Positions 15,997-24,283 of a stretch of DNA of 44,252 bases are shown one piece after another. Within the stretch, counting starts at the first letter, position 1, and each line of letters opens with the position of its first letter. The notes below the pieces were generated by a model that was not told the origin of the DNA, made no database searches, and saw only the letters and a list, made by a program, of their open reading frames with translations. The DNA is from Pseudoduganella buxea. GTDB taxonomy: Bacteria > Pseudomonadota > Gammaproteobacteria > Burkholderiales > Burkholderiaceae_D. The stretch is from assembly GCF_009720835.1 (NCBI RefSeq), contig NZ_WNKZ01000049.1, forward strand, positions 1 through 44,252, in the 5' to 3' direction. A program made the position numbers and the translations under genes.

Positions 15997-17214
15997 ATGA
16001 CCACCCAGTCCATCGCCGCCGCTTCCCCCCGCCTGGCCAGCCTCGACGCCTTTCGTGGCTGCGTGATCGCGGCGATGATCTGGGTGAACTATATTGCCGG
16101 CATGCCCGGCATCCCCTACTGGCTGGAGCACACGGGGCCGCGCGCGGACGGCATCACCCTGCCCGACATCGTCTTTCCCGGTTTCCTGTTCATCGTCGGC
16201 ATCGCCATTCCGCTGGCGCTTCACCGGTCTGTCGGCCGCGTCACGCCGGCGCTGCTCGGGCGCCTGGCGTGGCGCGCCGCCAGCCTGATGGTGGCCGGTG
16301 TCGTGCTGGCCAATGCGTATCGCTACGATGCCGCCAATGCCCTGCTGCCGCGCGCCCTGTACTTCCTGCTGTTCTATGGCGCCATGATGCTGCTGTGGCG
16401 CCAGCGGGAGCAGCAAGGGCCAAACCGGCGGCGCGACTGGAGCTACCCCGCCGGCCTGGCCCTGATGCTGTTCCTGCTGGCGGCGTTCCGGGGCAGTACC
16501 GACGCCGAATTCGACAGCGTGTACCTGCAGCCCGGGTGGTGGGGCATCCTCGGCATGATCGGCTGGAGCTACCTGCTGTGCAGCCTGATCTACCTGGCGA
16601 CGAAAGGCGACGGCACGGCGCTGATGGCGGCGCTGGGCGCGCTGGTGGCGCTGTACCTGGGTGGCATGGCCGGCGCCATGGACTGGCTGCACGCGCCCCT
16701 GCGCGCCGTCGTCAACGTGCCGCAGCTGCTGGGGTCCACCGGCGCCAACGTGCTCGCCGGGACCATTGTCGGCTGGCTGTTCCTGCGCGATGCCGCGGCG
16801 GACCACGGCTCCCGCATCCGTTTCATGGCCTGGTTCGCGCTCGGCCTGTTCGTGTGCGGCCTGCTGCTGCGGCCCTACCACGGCATCAACAAGATTCAAG
16901 CGACGGCATCGTACACCCTCGTGTGCGCCGCCATCGTGCTGGCCCTGTTCCTGTGCTGCTATGTGATGGTGGACGTGTGGGGCTGGCGGCGCTGGACCGT
17001 CGCCGTGCTCCCGGCCGGCACGAACGCGCTGTTCGCGTATATCGCGCCGGACCTGTGGGAGCAGTGCGCCGCCGTGCTGCACCTGCCGCGCCTGTGGTGG
17101 CCCTTCCTGGAAAGCGGCGGCGCCCCGGGCCTGCTGAATGCGGCCGTCATGACGGCGGCCATGCTGGGGTTGACGGCGCTGGCCAGCCGGATCGGCTTGC
17201 GCTTGAAGTTCTAG
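15997..17214 (+). CDS. NagX-like membrane acyltransferase (DUF5009/HGSNAT family), copy 1
   Basis: The 405-residue polytopic inner-membrane protein has the family start SLDAFRGCVIAAMIWVNY followed by FPGFLFIVGIAIPLAL. Relatives are human heparan-alpha-glucosaminide N-acetyltransferase and the NagX proteins found in GlcNAc operons, proposed to acetylate amino sugars across the membrane using acetyl-CoA. About ten transmembrane helices are visible. The gene points toward a paralogue on the other strand (17497-18630), with a REP-like array filling the gap. Substrate is unproven. Confidence 0.8.
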   Translation: MTTQSIAAASPRLASLDAFRGCVIAAMIWVNYIAGMPGIPYWLEHTGPRADGITLPDIVFPGFLFIVGIAIPLALHRSVGRVTPALLGRLAWRAASLMVAGVVLANAYRYDAANALLPRALYFLLFYGAMMLLWRQREQQGPNRRRDWSYPAGLALMLFLLAAFRGSTDAEFDSVYLQPGWWGILGMIGWSYLLCSLIYLATKGDGTALMAALGALVALYLGGMAGAMDWLHAPLRAVVNVPQLLGSTGANVLAGTIVGWLFLRDAAADHGSRIRFMAWFALGLFVCGLLLRPYHGINKIQATASYTLVCAAIVLALFLCCYVMVDVWGWRRWTVAVLPAGTNALFAYIAPDLWEQCAAVLHLPRLWWPFLESGGAPGLLNAAVMTAAMLGLTALASRIGLRLKF

Positions 17215-17215
17215 C

Positions 17216-17494
17216 GGGTGACGGCCTGCGCATGGGGTCTGTCCCCGGCAGGTGACGGCCTGGGTGCTCGCCTGCGTCTGGGGTCTGTCCCCGGTAAGTG
17301 GCGGCTTGGATGCTGGCCTGCGGCTCTGGGATCCGTCCCCGGTAAGTGATGGCTTGGGTGCTTGCTGCGGTGGTATGAGGGGACTGACCCCATTTCTCGC
17401 CTGCGCTGTCGAAGTTCGTGCAAAAAAATGGGGTCAGTCCCCTTGTGACGCTAGTGGCAAGCGCGGTGGCTGACACTTAACGGGGACAGACCCC
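17216..17494. repeat. REP-like array filling the gap between two convergent nagX genes
   Basis: GGGGTCTGTCCCC at 17234 and 17280 starts a 46-bp tandem unit (GGTGACGGCCTGGGTGCTCG type spacer); a degenerate third copy, about 48 bp on, has GGGATCCGTCCCC near 17328. Then come an 18-bp perfect inverted pair (17378-17395 and 17426-17443) around a 30-base loop, and the inverted core GGGGACAGACCCC at 17482-17494. The pair of cores in opposite orientation resembles a REPIN. The array begins and ends within a few bases of the two stop codons. No transposase is encoded here. Confidence 0.8.
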
Positions 17495-17496
17495 AG

Positions 17497-18630
17497 TCAG
17501 ACCTTGATATAGATGCGCCGCCGGTCCAGCCACCAGCCCACCAGCCAGCACGCCAGCATGAACAGCACGGCGAACAGCAGCGACGCCACGTTCGGCGTCG
17601 CCAGCGGTGCGAACGCGTTGGCATACAGCCAGTCGTACACGGTGAGCTGGCCCACCCACGTCTTGACCATGACGATGACGGCCACTTCGGACAACAGGTA
17701 GATGAACAGCGTGTTCTTGCCGAACACCTCGAAGAAGTAGGTCCACCGGCGCGGCTTTCCTTCTCCGCGCAGTTCGACCAGGTACACCAGCAGCGGCAGG
17801 ATCAGCAGGTCCAGCCCCACCGTCAGCAGCACATAGGACCCCGTCCACAGCTTCTTGTTGACGGGCAGCACGCCGCTCCAGCACAAGGCGACGGCGACGC
17901 ACACGACGCCGGCCATCATCAGCCTGGCCAGCACTTCCCACGTGGCGCCTTTCGCCAGCAGCATGCGCCCGGCAAAGTAACCGGAGATGACGTTGACGGT
18001 GGCGGGCATCGTGCCCAGCAGGCCTTCCGGATCGAAGGGAATGCCTTCGCCGCGGTACACGTGCCGCTCTCCCAGCAGCAGCAGGTCGACCTTGCCGGCC
18101 GCGTTCCCCGCCAGGGTCAGGTCGCCCCACAGCGCCAGCACCAGCCAGTGGCCCAGCAGCGCCAGCACCGCGAAGACGATGCCGCCCCGCTCCCGGCCGA
18201 AATGCAGCACCAGGGCCGCGATGCCGAAGCACAGGCCGATGCGCTGCAGCACGCCGGGGATGCGCGTGTCCGCCAGCGGCAGCAGGTGGAAGCCCCCCTG
18301 CCCATCCGGGCCGAAGAACGGGAACCAGTACAGCAGGAAGCCGAGCAGGAAGATCAGCGCGCTGCGCCGGGCGACCTTCGCCACCACGGCGCCGTCACCC
18401 AGCGCCGCGTACTTCGGCAGCGCGAAGGCCAGCGCGTTGCCGACGACGAAAAGGAAGGTGGGGAAGACCCAGTCGGTGGGCGTGAAGCCATGCCAATTTG
18501 CGTGCAGCAGCGGGGCGAACACGTGGCTCCAGCTGCCAGGCGTGTTCACGACGATCATCAGCGCCACCGTCAGGCCGCGCAGCACGTCCAGGGAGAGAAA
18601 GCGCGACTGCTTGAGGGAAGGGGCCGTCAA
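17497..18630 (-). CDS. nagX: NagX-type membrane acyltransferase (DUF5009/HGSNAT family), copy 2
   Basis: The 377-residue membrane protein has RFLSLDVLRGLTVALMIVVN and FPTFLFVVGNALAF, the hallmark of NagX. The start is a TTG at 18630 whose last two bases overlap the TGA of the GH18 gene (TTGA), a coupling like the ATGA overlaps in the nag operon; an upstream in-frame ATG lies inside the GH18 gene and gives an arginine-rich leader. About ten transmembrane helices follow. Its position right after a chitinase-like gene and a TonB receptor supports a role in amino-sugar uptake or modification. Confidence 0.82.
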   Translation of the reverse strand: MTAPSLKQSRFLSLDVLRGLTVALMIVVNTPGSWSHVFAPLLHANWHGFTPTDWVFPTFLFVVGNALAFALPKYAALGDGAVVAKVARRSALIFLLGFLLYWFPFFGPDGQGGFHLLPLADTRIPGVLQRIGLCFGIAALVLHFGRERGGIVFAVLALLGHWLVLALWGDLTLAGNAAGKVDLLLLGERHVYRGEGIPFDPEGLLGTMPATVNVISGYFAGRMLLAKGATWEVLARLMMAGVVCVAVALCWSGVLPVNKKLWTGSYVLLTVGLDLLILPLLVYLVELRGEGKPRRWTYFFEVFGKNTLFIYLLSEVAVIVMVKTWVGQLTVYDWLYANAFAPLATPNVASLLFAVLFMLACWLVGWWLDRRRIYIKV

Positions 18631-19640
18631 CGCCGCACCGCCTTCGTGATCTCGGCGTCGATGGCACGCCAGTAGGCGCCGGCCGGCACGCCCGGCATCG
18701 TGCTGCAGGTGGCATCGGCGCCCTGCACGGCTTTCGCGCACGGCACGTCGCGGTCCACCGACCAGTAATGCAGCCCGGCCAGGCCCATCTCGCGCACGCC
18801 GGCCGCCACGGTGGCCGCGTCCTGCACCGTGAAGACATTCTCGACGACGTCGTTCACGCCGATCATCGGCGTCAGTTCAATCTGCCGGAACGGCACCTTG
18901 TATTTCTCGTGCACGTTGCGGGCCGCCTGCAGGGCCGAGGCGCCCATGTCGCACCGTTCGCCGCGCAGCACGCACACCTTGCGCGAGGCCGGTCCGTAGT
19001 CCATCACCATCAGGTTCAATACGTAGTCGCGCACGCCGCTGGCGCGCACGGCCGCCAGCACCCGTTCGGCCATGTCGTTCAGGCTGGCCTTGCTGCCGTC
19101 CGAGGCCGCGTGCGTGGCGACGGTGAAGCTGAAACGCAGTTGCGGATGCTTGCGCTGGGCCGTGGCGATGCGGTCCGTCAGCGCGCGGATCTGGGCCGGG
19201 GTCTGTTCCGCCTCGATATCGAAATCGAAGCCGATCAGCTGGGGCGAGGCGTAGCGGGCGATGAAGGCCTCCATGCCGGCATCGGTTGCGCACGTGAACA
19301 CGCCGCCCTGCCCGCCCGTGGAGACGATGTAGGGCACGTCGGCGCGGGCGAAGGAGCGCACGTTGGCGTCCGCCACGGCCTTGCCGGGCCGGCCGCCCCA
19401 CGTTTCGGCGCCGCACTCGCCGATGGCGAAGGCCCACGTCAGCGCGCGGGGCCGGTCGGGATGCTCCAGGTAGGCCTCCGGTTTGGCCGGAGAAGCGCCG
19501 GCCGGGGCGACGGTAATGACGTCGCTGTCATGCGAGCGATGCTGCGGCAGGTGCTTGTAGGGGCTGACGACGAAGGCTGGCGTGGCCTGGCTGGCGGTGG
19601 CCACCAGCAACGCGGCCAGTAGATAAGGGATATGACGCAT
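18627..19640 (-). CDS. Exported GH18 chitinase-like glycosidase
   Basis: The 337-residue secreted protein has a signal peptide (MRHIPYLLAALLVATASQAT). The catalytic strand reads LIGFDFDIEAE, with Asp139, Asp141 and Glu143 matching the D-x-D-x-E core of GH18; the first Asp of the longer DxxDxDxE signature is replaced by Ile. Cysteines suggest disulphides in the periplasm. The start at 19640 was chosen because GGAG lies six bases upstream; a start four codons earlier has none. It would cut chitin or chitooligosaccharides before uptake. Located between the TonB receptor (with an intervening terminator) and nagX. Confidence 0.82.
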   Translation of the reverse strand: MRHIPYLLAALLVATASQATPAFVVSPYKHLPQHRSHDSDVITVAPAGASPAKPEAYLEHPDRPRALTWAFAIGECGAETWGGRPGKAVADANVRSFARADVPYIVSTGGQGGVFTCATDAGMEAFIARYASPQLIGFDFDIEAEQTPAQIRALTDRIATAQRKHPQLRFSFTVATHAASDGSKASLNDMAERVLAAVRASGVRDYVLNLMVMDYGPASRKVCVLRGERCDMGASALQAARNVHEKYKVPFRQIELTPMIGVNDVVENVFTVQDAATVAAGVREMGLAGLHYWSVDRDVPCAKAVQGADATCSTMPGVPAGAYWRAIDAEITKAVRR

Positions 19641-19655
19641 GGCGGTCTCCAAATG

Positions 19656-19689
19656 GAAAAAGGCAGGGCCGGGAAAATCCCGCCCTGCC
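19656..19689 (-). terminator. Terminator between TonB receptor and GH18 gene
   Basis: On the minus strand GGCAGGGC and GCCCTGCC form a stem with an extra inner GGG/CCC pairing, followed by five T (plus-strand A run 19657-19661). It ends the receptor transcript just before the GH18 gene. The GH18 gene may depend on read-through. Confidence 0.7.
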
Positions 19690-19708
19690 CGTGCTGCTTC
19701 AGCTGCGC

Positions 19709-22366
19709 TTAGATCTTGCCGCGCACGCCGAAGAAGATCTGCTTGCCGTTCTTGTAGAAGGCGCGTGGCTGGTCTTTCGTCGAGGCGTAGGACTTCAACA
19801 GCGGATCGTTCAGGTCCTTGCCTTCCAGCGACAGGGTCAGGTTCTCCGTCAGGTTGTAGTTGACCGAGGCGGACACGGTCGACACGTCGTCCTGGTAGAT
19901 GGCGCTGTTGCGGTCCAGGCCATTCAGGAAGGCCGAACGGAAGCTGTAGTTCACGCGGGCGCTGAAGCGGTCGTTCTCGAAGAACACGCTGGCGTTATAC
20001 GAGTTCTTCGACGTGCCGATCATGCTGCAGTCGCCCAGGTCGGCGCAGGCCGACTTCGGTGCCTTGGCACGTTCCTCGCCGTCCGCATACGTGTAGTTGG
20101 CATTGAAGCCGAAGCCATTGCCCAGGTCCTGCACATACTGCAGCTCGATACCGCGCACCCGTGCCTTGGTGTTCAGCGCCGCGCTCATGTTGTAGGTCGT
20201 GACGGTCTTGGTCGAGTTGTTGAAGAACTGCGCCGTCGACGCGCCGTACGTGACATACGACCCCATGTTCATGTTGTAGATGTTCGCGCCCAGCAGCGAC
20301 TTGGGCATGAAGTACCACTCGGCGCCCACGTCGAGGTTGTTCGACATGATGGGCTTCAGGTTCGGATTGCCGCCCGAGCCGGAGAACGTCAGGTCGTTCA
20401 GCGACAAGGCACCCAGGGCGCCGAAGTCCGGCCGTGCGAGGGTGCGGCTGGCGGCGGCGCGCAGCACGACGTTCTGGCCGACGTTCGTCTTCAGGTTGAT
20501 ACTGGGCAGGAAGTCGTTGTAGGTGTTGGACGAGCGCACCGGGTTCCACACGTCGTTCGGCGAGCCGTTGGCCACGTCGATTTCCGTGCGCACGAAGCGC
20601 ACGCCGAAGTTACCCTGCACGCGGCCCAGGTCCAGGTCGCCCATCACGTAGGCGGCGGTGGCCTTCTCGCGGATCTGGAATTCGCTCTGATAGGCGTGCT
20701 GGTTGAACGAGACATAGGTGTCGCCCCACTCCTTCATCGACTCCGGCGTGAAGGTCCATGGGCGCTGCAGCACATTGTCCAGTGGGCTGGTCGGATAGTT
20801 GGTCAGCCCTTTCGGACGGTTCGCCAGCAGGCCGCCGGCCGGCGCGATGGTGCCCTGCAGCCAGGTCAGGTCGCGGTCATGCTTGGCCGCGCGCACGCCG
20901 AAGTAGACGGTCGGCACGGCACCCCATGGGGCCTGCCACGTGCCGTCCACCTGGCCGTAGGTTTCCTTGTCCTCGGCCTTGACGTCCGAAGCCCAGCCGC
21001 CGAAGAAGTCGGCGCCCGTGCGCGGGTTGAAGGTGCCGGCGTTGTCGACGGTGACGGTGGCCGGTGCGGAAAGGCCGTGCATCGTCAGGCTGTTGCCGGC
21101 GTAGGCCAGCCAGGCTTCGTAACCGTAGTCGCGGGCATAACCGGTGCCGCGCGTGCTGCCGACCTGGCCCTTGAAACTGAGGCTGCTGTTGGCGCGCCAT
21201 TGCCAGTCCAGGTTCAGGAACTTCGAATCCGAATAGGAGCCGGGACGGGCGATGATGTCCTGTACCGACGGTCCCATGTTGGCGCAGTTCAGGCCCGTCG
21301 GGCAGGCCGACGGGAAGGTGATCGACGTGATCTGGTTGCCGGCGATGGTGTAGTTCGACGGCACCACGCCGCCCACGCCGGACCAGTTGTTCGACAGGGG
21401 CTGGTATGGCGCCAGCATGAAGTTGGCGTTGATGTTGTCCGCATCCAGGCGCGTGTAGAAGCCGTTGATGTCGAAGCTGAAGTCCTTGTTGACCTTGAAC
21501 TGCACGTCGATCATGCCGCCCTTGCGCTCGCGCTCCTGCTGGAACAGGGTGGAACCGGTCAGCAGCGACAGGTATTTGCCTTCCACTTCGGGATTGGCGC
21601 GAATCCAGTCTGGCGCGGTGCCCGGCGTGACCTTGTCCCACCACAGGAATTCCTGGCCCATGCGGCGCAGGGTGCGCTTCTCGTCGAACAGCTGGACCAG
21701 CACGCCCATATTGTTCGCTTCGTTTTTCCAGTTGGCCAGCGCGGAGAACTGCGCGTCCGTCTTCTTCGCGCCTTCGCTGTACACGCCTTCGATGGAGCCC
21801 ATCAGGGTGAACGGCTTCTTGAAGTTCAGGGGTTTGCGCGTTTCGATATCGACGTTGCCGGCGGCGCCGCCTTCGATCAGGTTGGCCTGGGAGCTCTTGT
21901 GGACGGTAACGCGGCCGATCAGCTCGGACGGGAACATCGAGTAGCTGACGGAGCGGCCGCCGCCCGTGATGTTGGAGATGTACCAGTCGCCGGAGGAGAC
22001 GGTATGGCCGTTCAGGGTGGTCAGCGTGAGGTTCGAGGGGGTGCCCTTCAGGCTGACGCGGTCGTTTTCACCGAAGCCGCCTTCGGCGCCGCCGGCGGTG
22101 GCGACGGAGACGCCCGGTACCCGCTGCAGCGAGTCGGCCACGCTCTTGTCGGGCATCTTGCCCACGTCTTCGGCCGTGATCACTTCGACCAGCGAATCCG
22201 AGTTGCGTTTCTGGTTCAGCGACTGCTCCAGCGCCGCGCGCACGCCCGTCACGGTGACGACGGTCATATCCTTGGACTGGTCGCCAGCTTGCTGGGCATG
22301 GGCGATGCCGCCGCTGGTGATCAGGATGGCGACCGCGGTCGCGATCGGTGTCAAATTGCGCTTCAT
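19709..22366 (-). CDS. TonB-dependent outer-membrane receptor
   Basis: The 885-residue protein has a signal peptide (residues 1-25, ending IAHAQQ). A plug domain follows (MTVVTVTGVRAALEQSLNQK; MPDKSVADSLQRVPGVSV; the loop SSQANLIEGGAAGNVDI), then a 22-strand-type barrel. It belongs to the Caulobacter/Xanthomonas-style receptors common in carbohydrate loci, and the neighbouring GH18 and nagX genes make chitooligosaccharides a likely substrate. The last residues FFGVRGKI lack the usual terminal Phe. A divergent GntR gene starts 393 bases upstream. The region between holds repeats like those of the nag operon, so GlcNAc control is likely. Confidence 0.9.
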   Translation of the reverse strand: MKRNLTPIATAVAILITSGGIAHAQQAGDQSKDMTVVTVTGVRAALEQSLNQKRNSDSLVEVITAEDVGKMPDKSVADSLQRVPGVSVATAGGAEGGFGENDRVSLKGTPSNLTLTTLNGHTVSSGDWYISNITGGGRSVSYSMFPSELIGRVTVHKSSQANLIEGGAAGNVDIETRKPLNFKKPFTLMGSIEGVYSEGAKKTDAQFSALANWKNEANNMGVLVQLFDEKRTLRRMGQEFLWWDKVTPGTAPDWIRANPEVEGKYLSLLTGSTLFQQERERKGGMIDVQFKVNKDFSFDINGFYTRLDADNINANFMLAPYQPLSNNWSGVGGVVPSNYTIAGNQITSITFPSACPTGLNCANMGPSVQDIIARPGSYSDSKFLNLDWQWRANSSLSFKGQVGSTRGTGYARDYGYEAWLAYAGNSLTMHGLSAPATVTVDNAGTFNPRTGADFFGGWASDVKAEDKETYGQVDGTWQAPWGAVPTVYFGVRAAKHDRDLTWLQGTIAPAGGLLANRPKGLTNYPTSPLDNVLQRPWTFTPESMKEWGDTYVSFNQHAYQSEFQIREKATAAYVMGDLDLGRVQGNFGVRFVRTEIDVANGSPNDVWNPVRSSNTYNDFLPSINLKTNVGQNVVLRAAASRTLARPDFGALGALSLNDLTFSGSGGNPNLKPIMSNNLDVGAEWYFMPKSLLGANIYNMNMGSYVTYGASTAQFFNNSTKTVTTYNMSAALNTKARVRGIELQYVQDLGNGFGFNANYTYADGEERAKAPKSACADLGDCSMIGTSKNSYNASVFFENDRFSARVNYSFRSAFLNGLDRNSAIYQDDVSTVSASVNYNLTENLTLSLEGKDLNDPLLKSYASTKDQPRAFYKNGKQIFFGVRGKI

Positions 22367-22759
22367 GTACTCCCCCTTGATGTGGGCCTTGAAGGAAGGC
22401 CCGTCCCGTTTCTGGTTACTTTGGTCTCTCGCTTGGTGTTCCCTTGCCGCCCTTGCCAGCGCCGGCGTTGGCTGCCGGCATCTCTACTGCAATGCTAGGA
22501 AACCAATTCAGCGCCAATATACCTCCACCCAATACCAGAACACTACCAATTTCCGTATTTTTTTCGCATGTTGTATTGAAAATACATACCACTTTGTCGC
22601 GTAATGGCAGCAGATAGCGCTACCGCAAGGGCGTGCACTGGGAAAGAGGTATGGCGCATTGATGCAGACCGGTGACGTATGGTCTTTTTTTGGTATTATC
22701 GACGCCGCATTTCCACACAGATGAGCGCCCTCGTCCGGGGGCCGGCACAGGGAGAGAGA
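22367..22759. promoter_or_regulatory. Divergent regulatory region between TonB receptor and second GntR gene
   Basis: This 393-base stretch has no gene. Candidate operators in it are ATACCA/CTACCA at 22532 and 22543 (minus strand TGGTAG, 5 bp, TGGTAT), ATACCA at 22587, the palindrome GTATT-GAA-AATAC at 22573-22585, and TGGTCT/TGGTAT at 22680 and 22691. A TATATT box on the minus strand (22516-22521) could be the -10 for the receptor, with the 22532-22548 repeat over its spacer and -35 region. Near 22694 a TATTAT box could serve the regulator gene. Confidence 0.5.
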
Positions 22760-23497
22760 ATGAGTTCGCTGGCAGAAATCATGCGAAGCATGGAGCAGAC
22801 CAGTTTGCCCCTGTACCAGCAGTTGCAGCGGGCCCTGCGCGAGGCCATCGACAAGCGCGTCTTCGGCCCGGAGGAAGCGCTGCCGGCCGAACGCCAGCTG
22901 GCGGCGGACCTGTCGATCTCCCGCATCACGGTGCGCAAGGCCATCGACGGCCTGGTCGACGAAGGCCTGCTGGTGCGCCGGCCCGGCTCGGGCAATTTCA
23001 TCAACACCCGCATCGAGAAGAATTTCGCCAAGCTCACCTCGTTTTCGGAGGACATGCGGGCGCGCGGGCGCACGCCGAAAAGCGTGTGGCTGAAGCGCTC
23101 GGAAGGCACCGTGACGCCGGAAGAAGCGCTGCGCCTGCGGCTCTCGCCGGGTGCCCCGGTCTACCGCTTCAACCGCATCCGCTACGCCGACGACATGCCG
23201 ATGTGCCTGGAGTACGCCACCATCGTCGCCGGGGCCCTCCCCTCGCTCGACGCCGTCAACGTGTCGATGTACGAGGCGCTGGAAAAGTCAGGCAACCGCC
23301 CCGTGCGCGCCCTGCAGCGCCTATCGGCCCTGCTGCTGAACGCGGAACAGGCCCAGCTCCTGCAGGCGCAGCAGGGCGACGCCGGCCTGGCCGTCGAACG
23401 CCTCGGCTTCCTGCGCGACGGCCGCGCCGTGGAGTTCTGCCGGTCGATCTTCCGGGGGGATATGTACGATTTCGTGGCGGAGTTGAGTACGCCGTAA
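22760..23497 (+). CDS. Second GntR/HutC-family regulator with UTRA domain
   Basis: The 245-residue paralogue of the regulator at 4431 shares PLYQQL, ALPAERQLAADLSISRITV in parts, VRKAIDGL, GSGNFI and LTSFSEDMRARG with it. It has a winged-helix domain (about 15-80) and a UTRA domain (about 90-240). The start was set at 22760 because GGGAGAGAG lies just before it; an upstream ATG gives an arginine-rich leader without ribosome site. It is divergent from the TonB receptor, so it likely controls that gene and possibly itself. The ligand is probably a GlcNAc-derived phosphate. Downstream lies a pseudogene. Confidence 0.87.
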   Translation: MSSLAEIMRSMEQTSLPLYQQLQRALREAIDKRVFGPEEALPAERQLAADLSISRITVRKAIDGLVDEGLLVRRPGSGNFINTRIEKNFAKLTSFSEDMRARGRTPKSVWLKRSEGTVTPEEALRLRLSPGAPVYRFNRIRYADDMPMCLEYATIVAGALPSLDAVNVSMYEALEKSGNRPVRALQRLSALLLNAEQAQLLQAQQGDAGLAVERLGFLRDGRAVEFCRSIFRGDMYDFVAELSTP

Positions 23498-23689
23498 CTG
23501 GCGACCTGTCGGTATCGGGTTCGACCTGGGACAACACCAGCAACGGCGATTCGTCGTGTCCCGATGCGGCTGGTCGTCGTGTGTCGGCCGACTGTCGTGG
23601 CGGCGGGCTTGAAATGGAAAGGCTCTGGCACACGTCGATCTGCTGCAGCAGGCCATTGGCCAGGTAGCGGGGAATCGTGCCGCCACGTT
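23498..23689. other. No gene recognised
   Basis: The open frames here have stop-rich alternatives and no start with a ribosome site. A minus-strand reading contains GTIPRYLANGLLQQID, which looks protein-like, but no gene boundary or family can be given. It may be debris connected with the broken gene that follows. Confidence 0.4.
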
Positions 23690-24208
23690 CCTGAGATGGC
23701 CTATGACAGCTTGACGATGCAGGCGACCGGGCGGCTCGTGCCGTGGGCGGCCGACAAGCGCTTCGATGCGGCGAAGGGTCTTCGGCTGCTCGCCGATTCC
23801 GCCGTGAAGAAGGTCGGTACTGTCGGCGCAGGCAGTGCCTCCCTGCTGCCGACGCTCGTCGTGTTCGAGAAAGCCGGGTTGCTGGAGAAAGCCGAGGCGC
23901 TGGGGAGCGGCAGCAAGTCCATGCAGGATGCGATCGAGGCGGTCCAGCGGGGCAAGGCCCAGGTGGCGATCCTGTCGGATGACACCGCGCTTGCAGGGTC
24001 GATGAAAGGCGTCGGCAACTACTACCTGATTCCCGAGAACGTCTACCAGAACGAATTACCGGGCCACGCCGCCGTCGTGACGTCCCATGGCGCGGGCAAG
24101 CCTTAGGCAAGCCGCTTCATTCAATTCCTCAAGGCGCCGCAGGCCCAGGCGATCCTCGTACCCGGGGGCATCATGAAGCCTGCGCCGGGCAGCGTGGATG
24201 TGAGATAG
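23690..24208 (+). pseudogene. Broken ModA-type substrate-binding protein gene
   Basis: The frame reads MQATGRLVPWAADKRFD, KGLRLLADSAVKKV, EKAGLLEKAEAL, SKSMQDAIEAVQRGKAQVAI, YYLIPENVY and then, after an in-frame TAG at 24104, ASRFIQFLKAPQAQAILVPG and GIMKP to a stop at 24206. This is the C-terminal two-thirds of a molybdate/tungstate-type ABC binding protein (ModA family). The N-terminal half and signal peptide are missing, and the upstream frame shows no recognisable homology. Two defects, truncation and a nonsense codon in the same frame, indicate a pseudogene. No mod permease or ATPase genes are nearby. Confidence 0.75.
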
Positions 24209-24283
24209 GGGTAAGGCAGGCACCGCGCTCCGGCATCGGACGTGCGCCAGCTCCGCCCCGATGCCGCCGCGCCGACGCCAGCC

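Noticed and set aside
17216..17388. Tandem repeats that might be a CRISPR array
   Set aside because: Units are 46-48 bp with no unique spacers between identical repeats, and no cas genes are near.
19691..22498. A 935-codon open frame on the plus strand opposite the TonB receptor
   Set aside because: It is a shadow of the receptor gene in GC-rich DNA: His/Val/Gly/Ala-rich with no domain. The minus strand has a signal peptide, plug and barrel.
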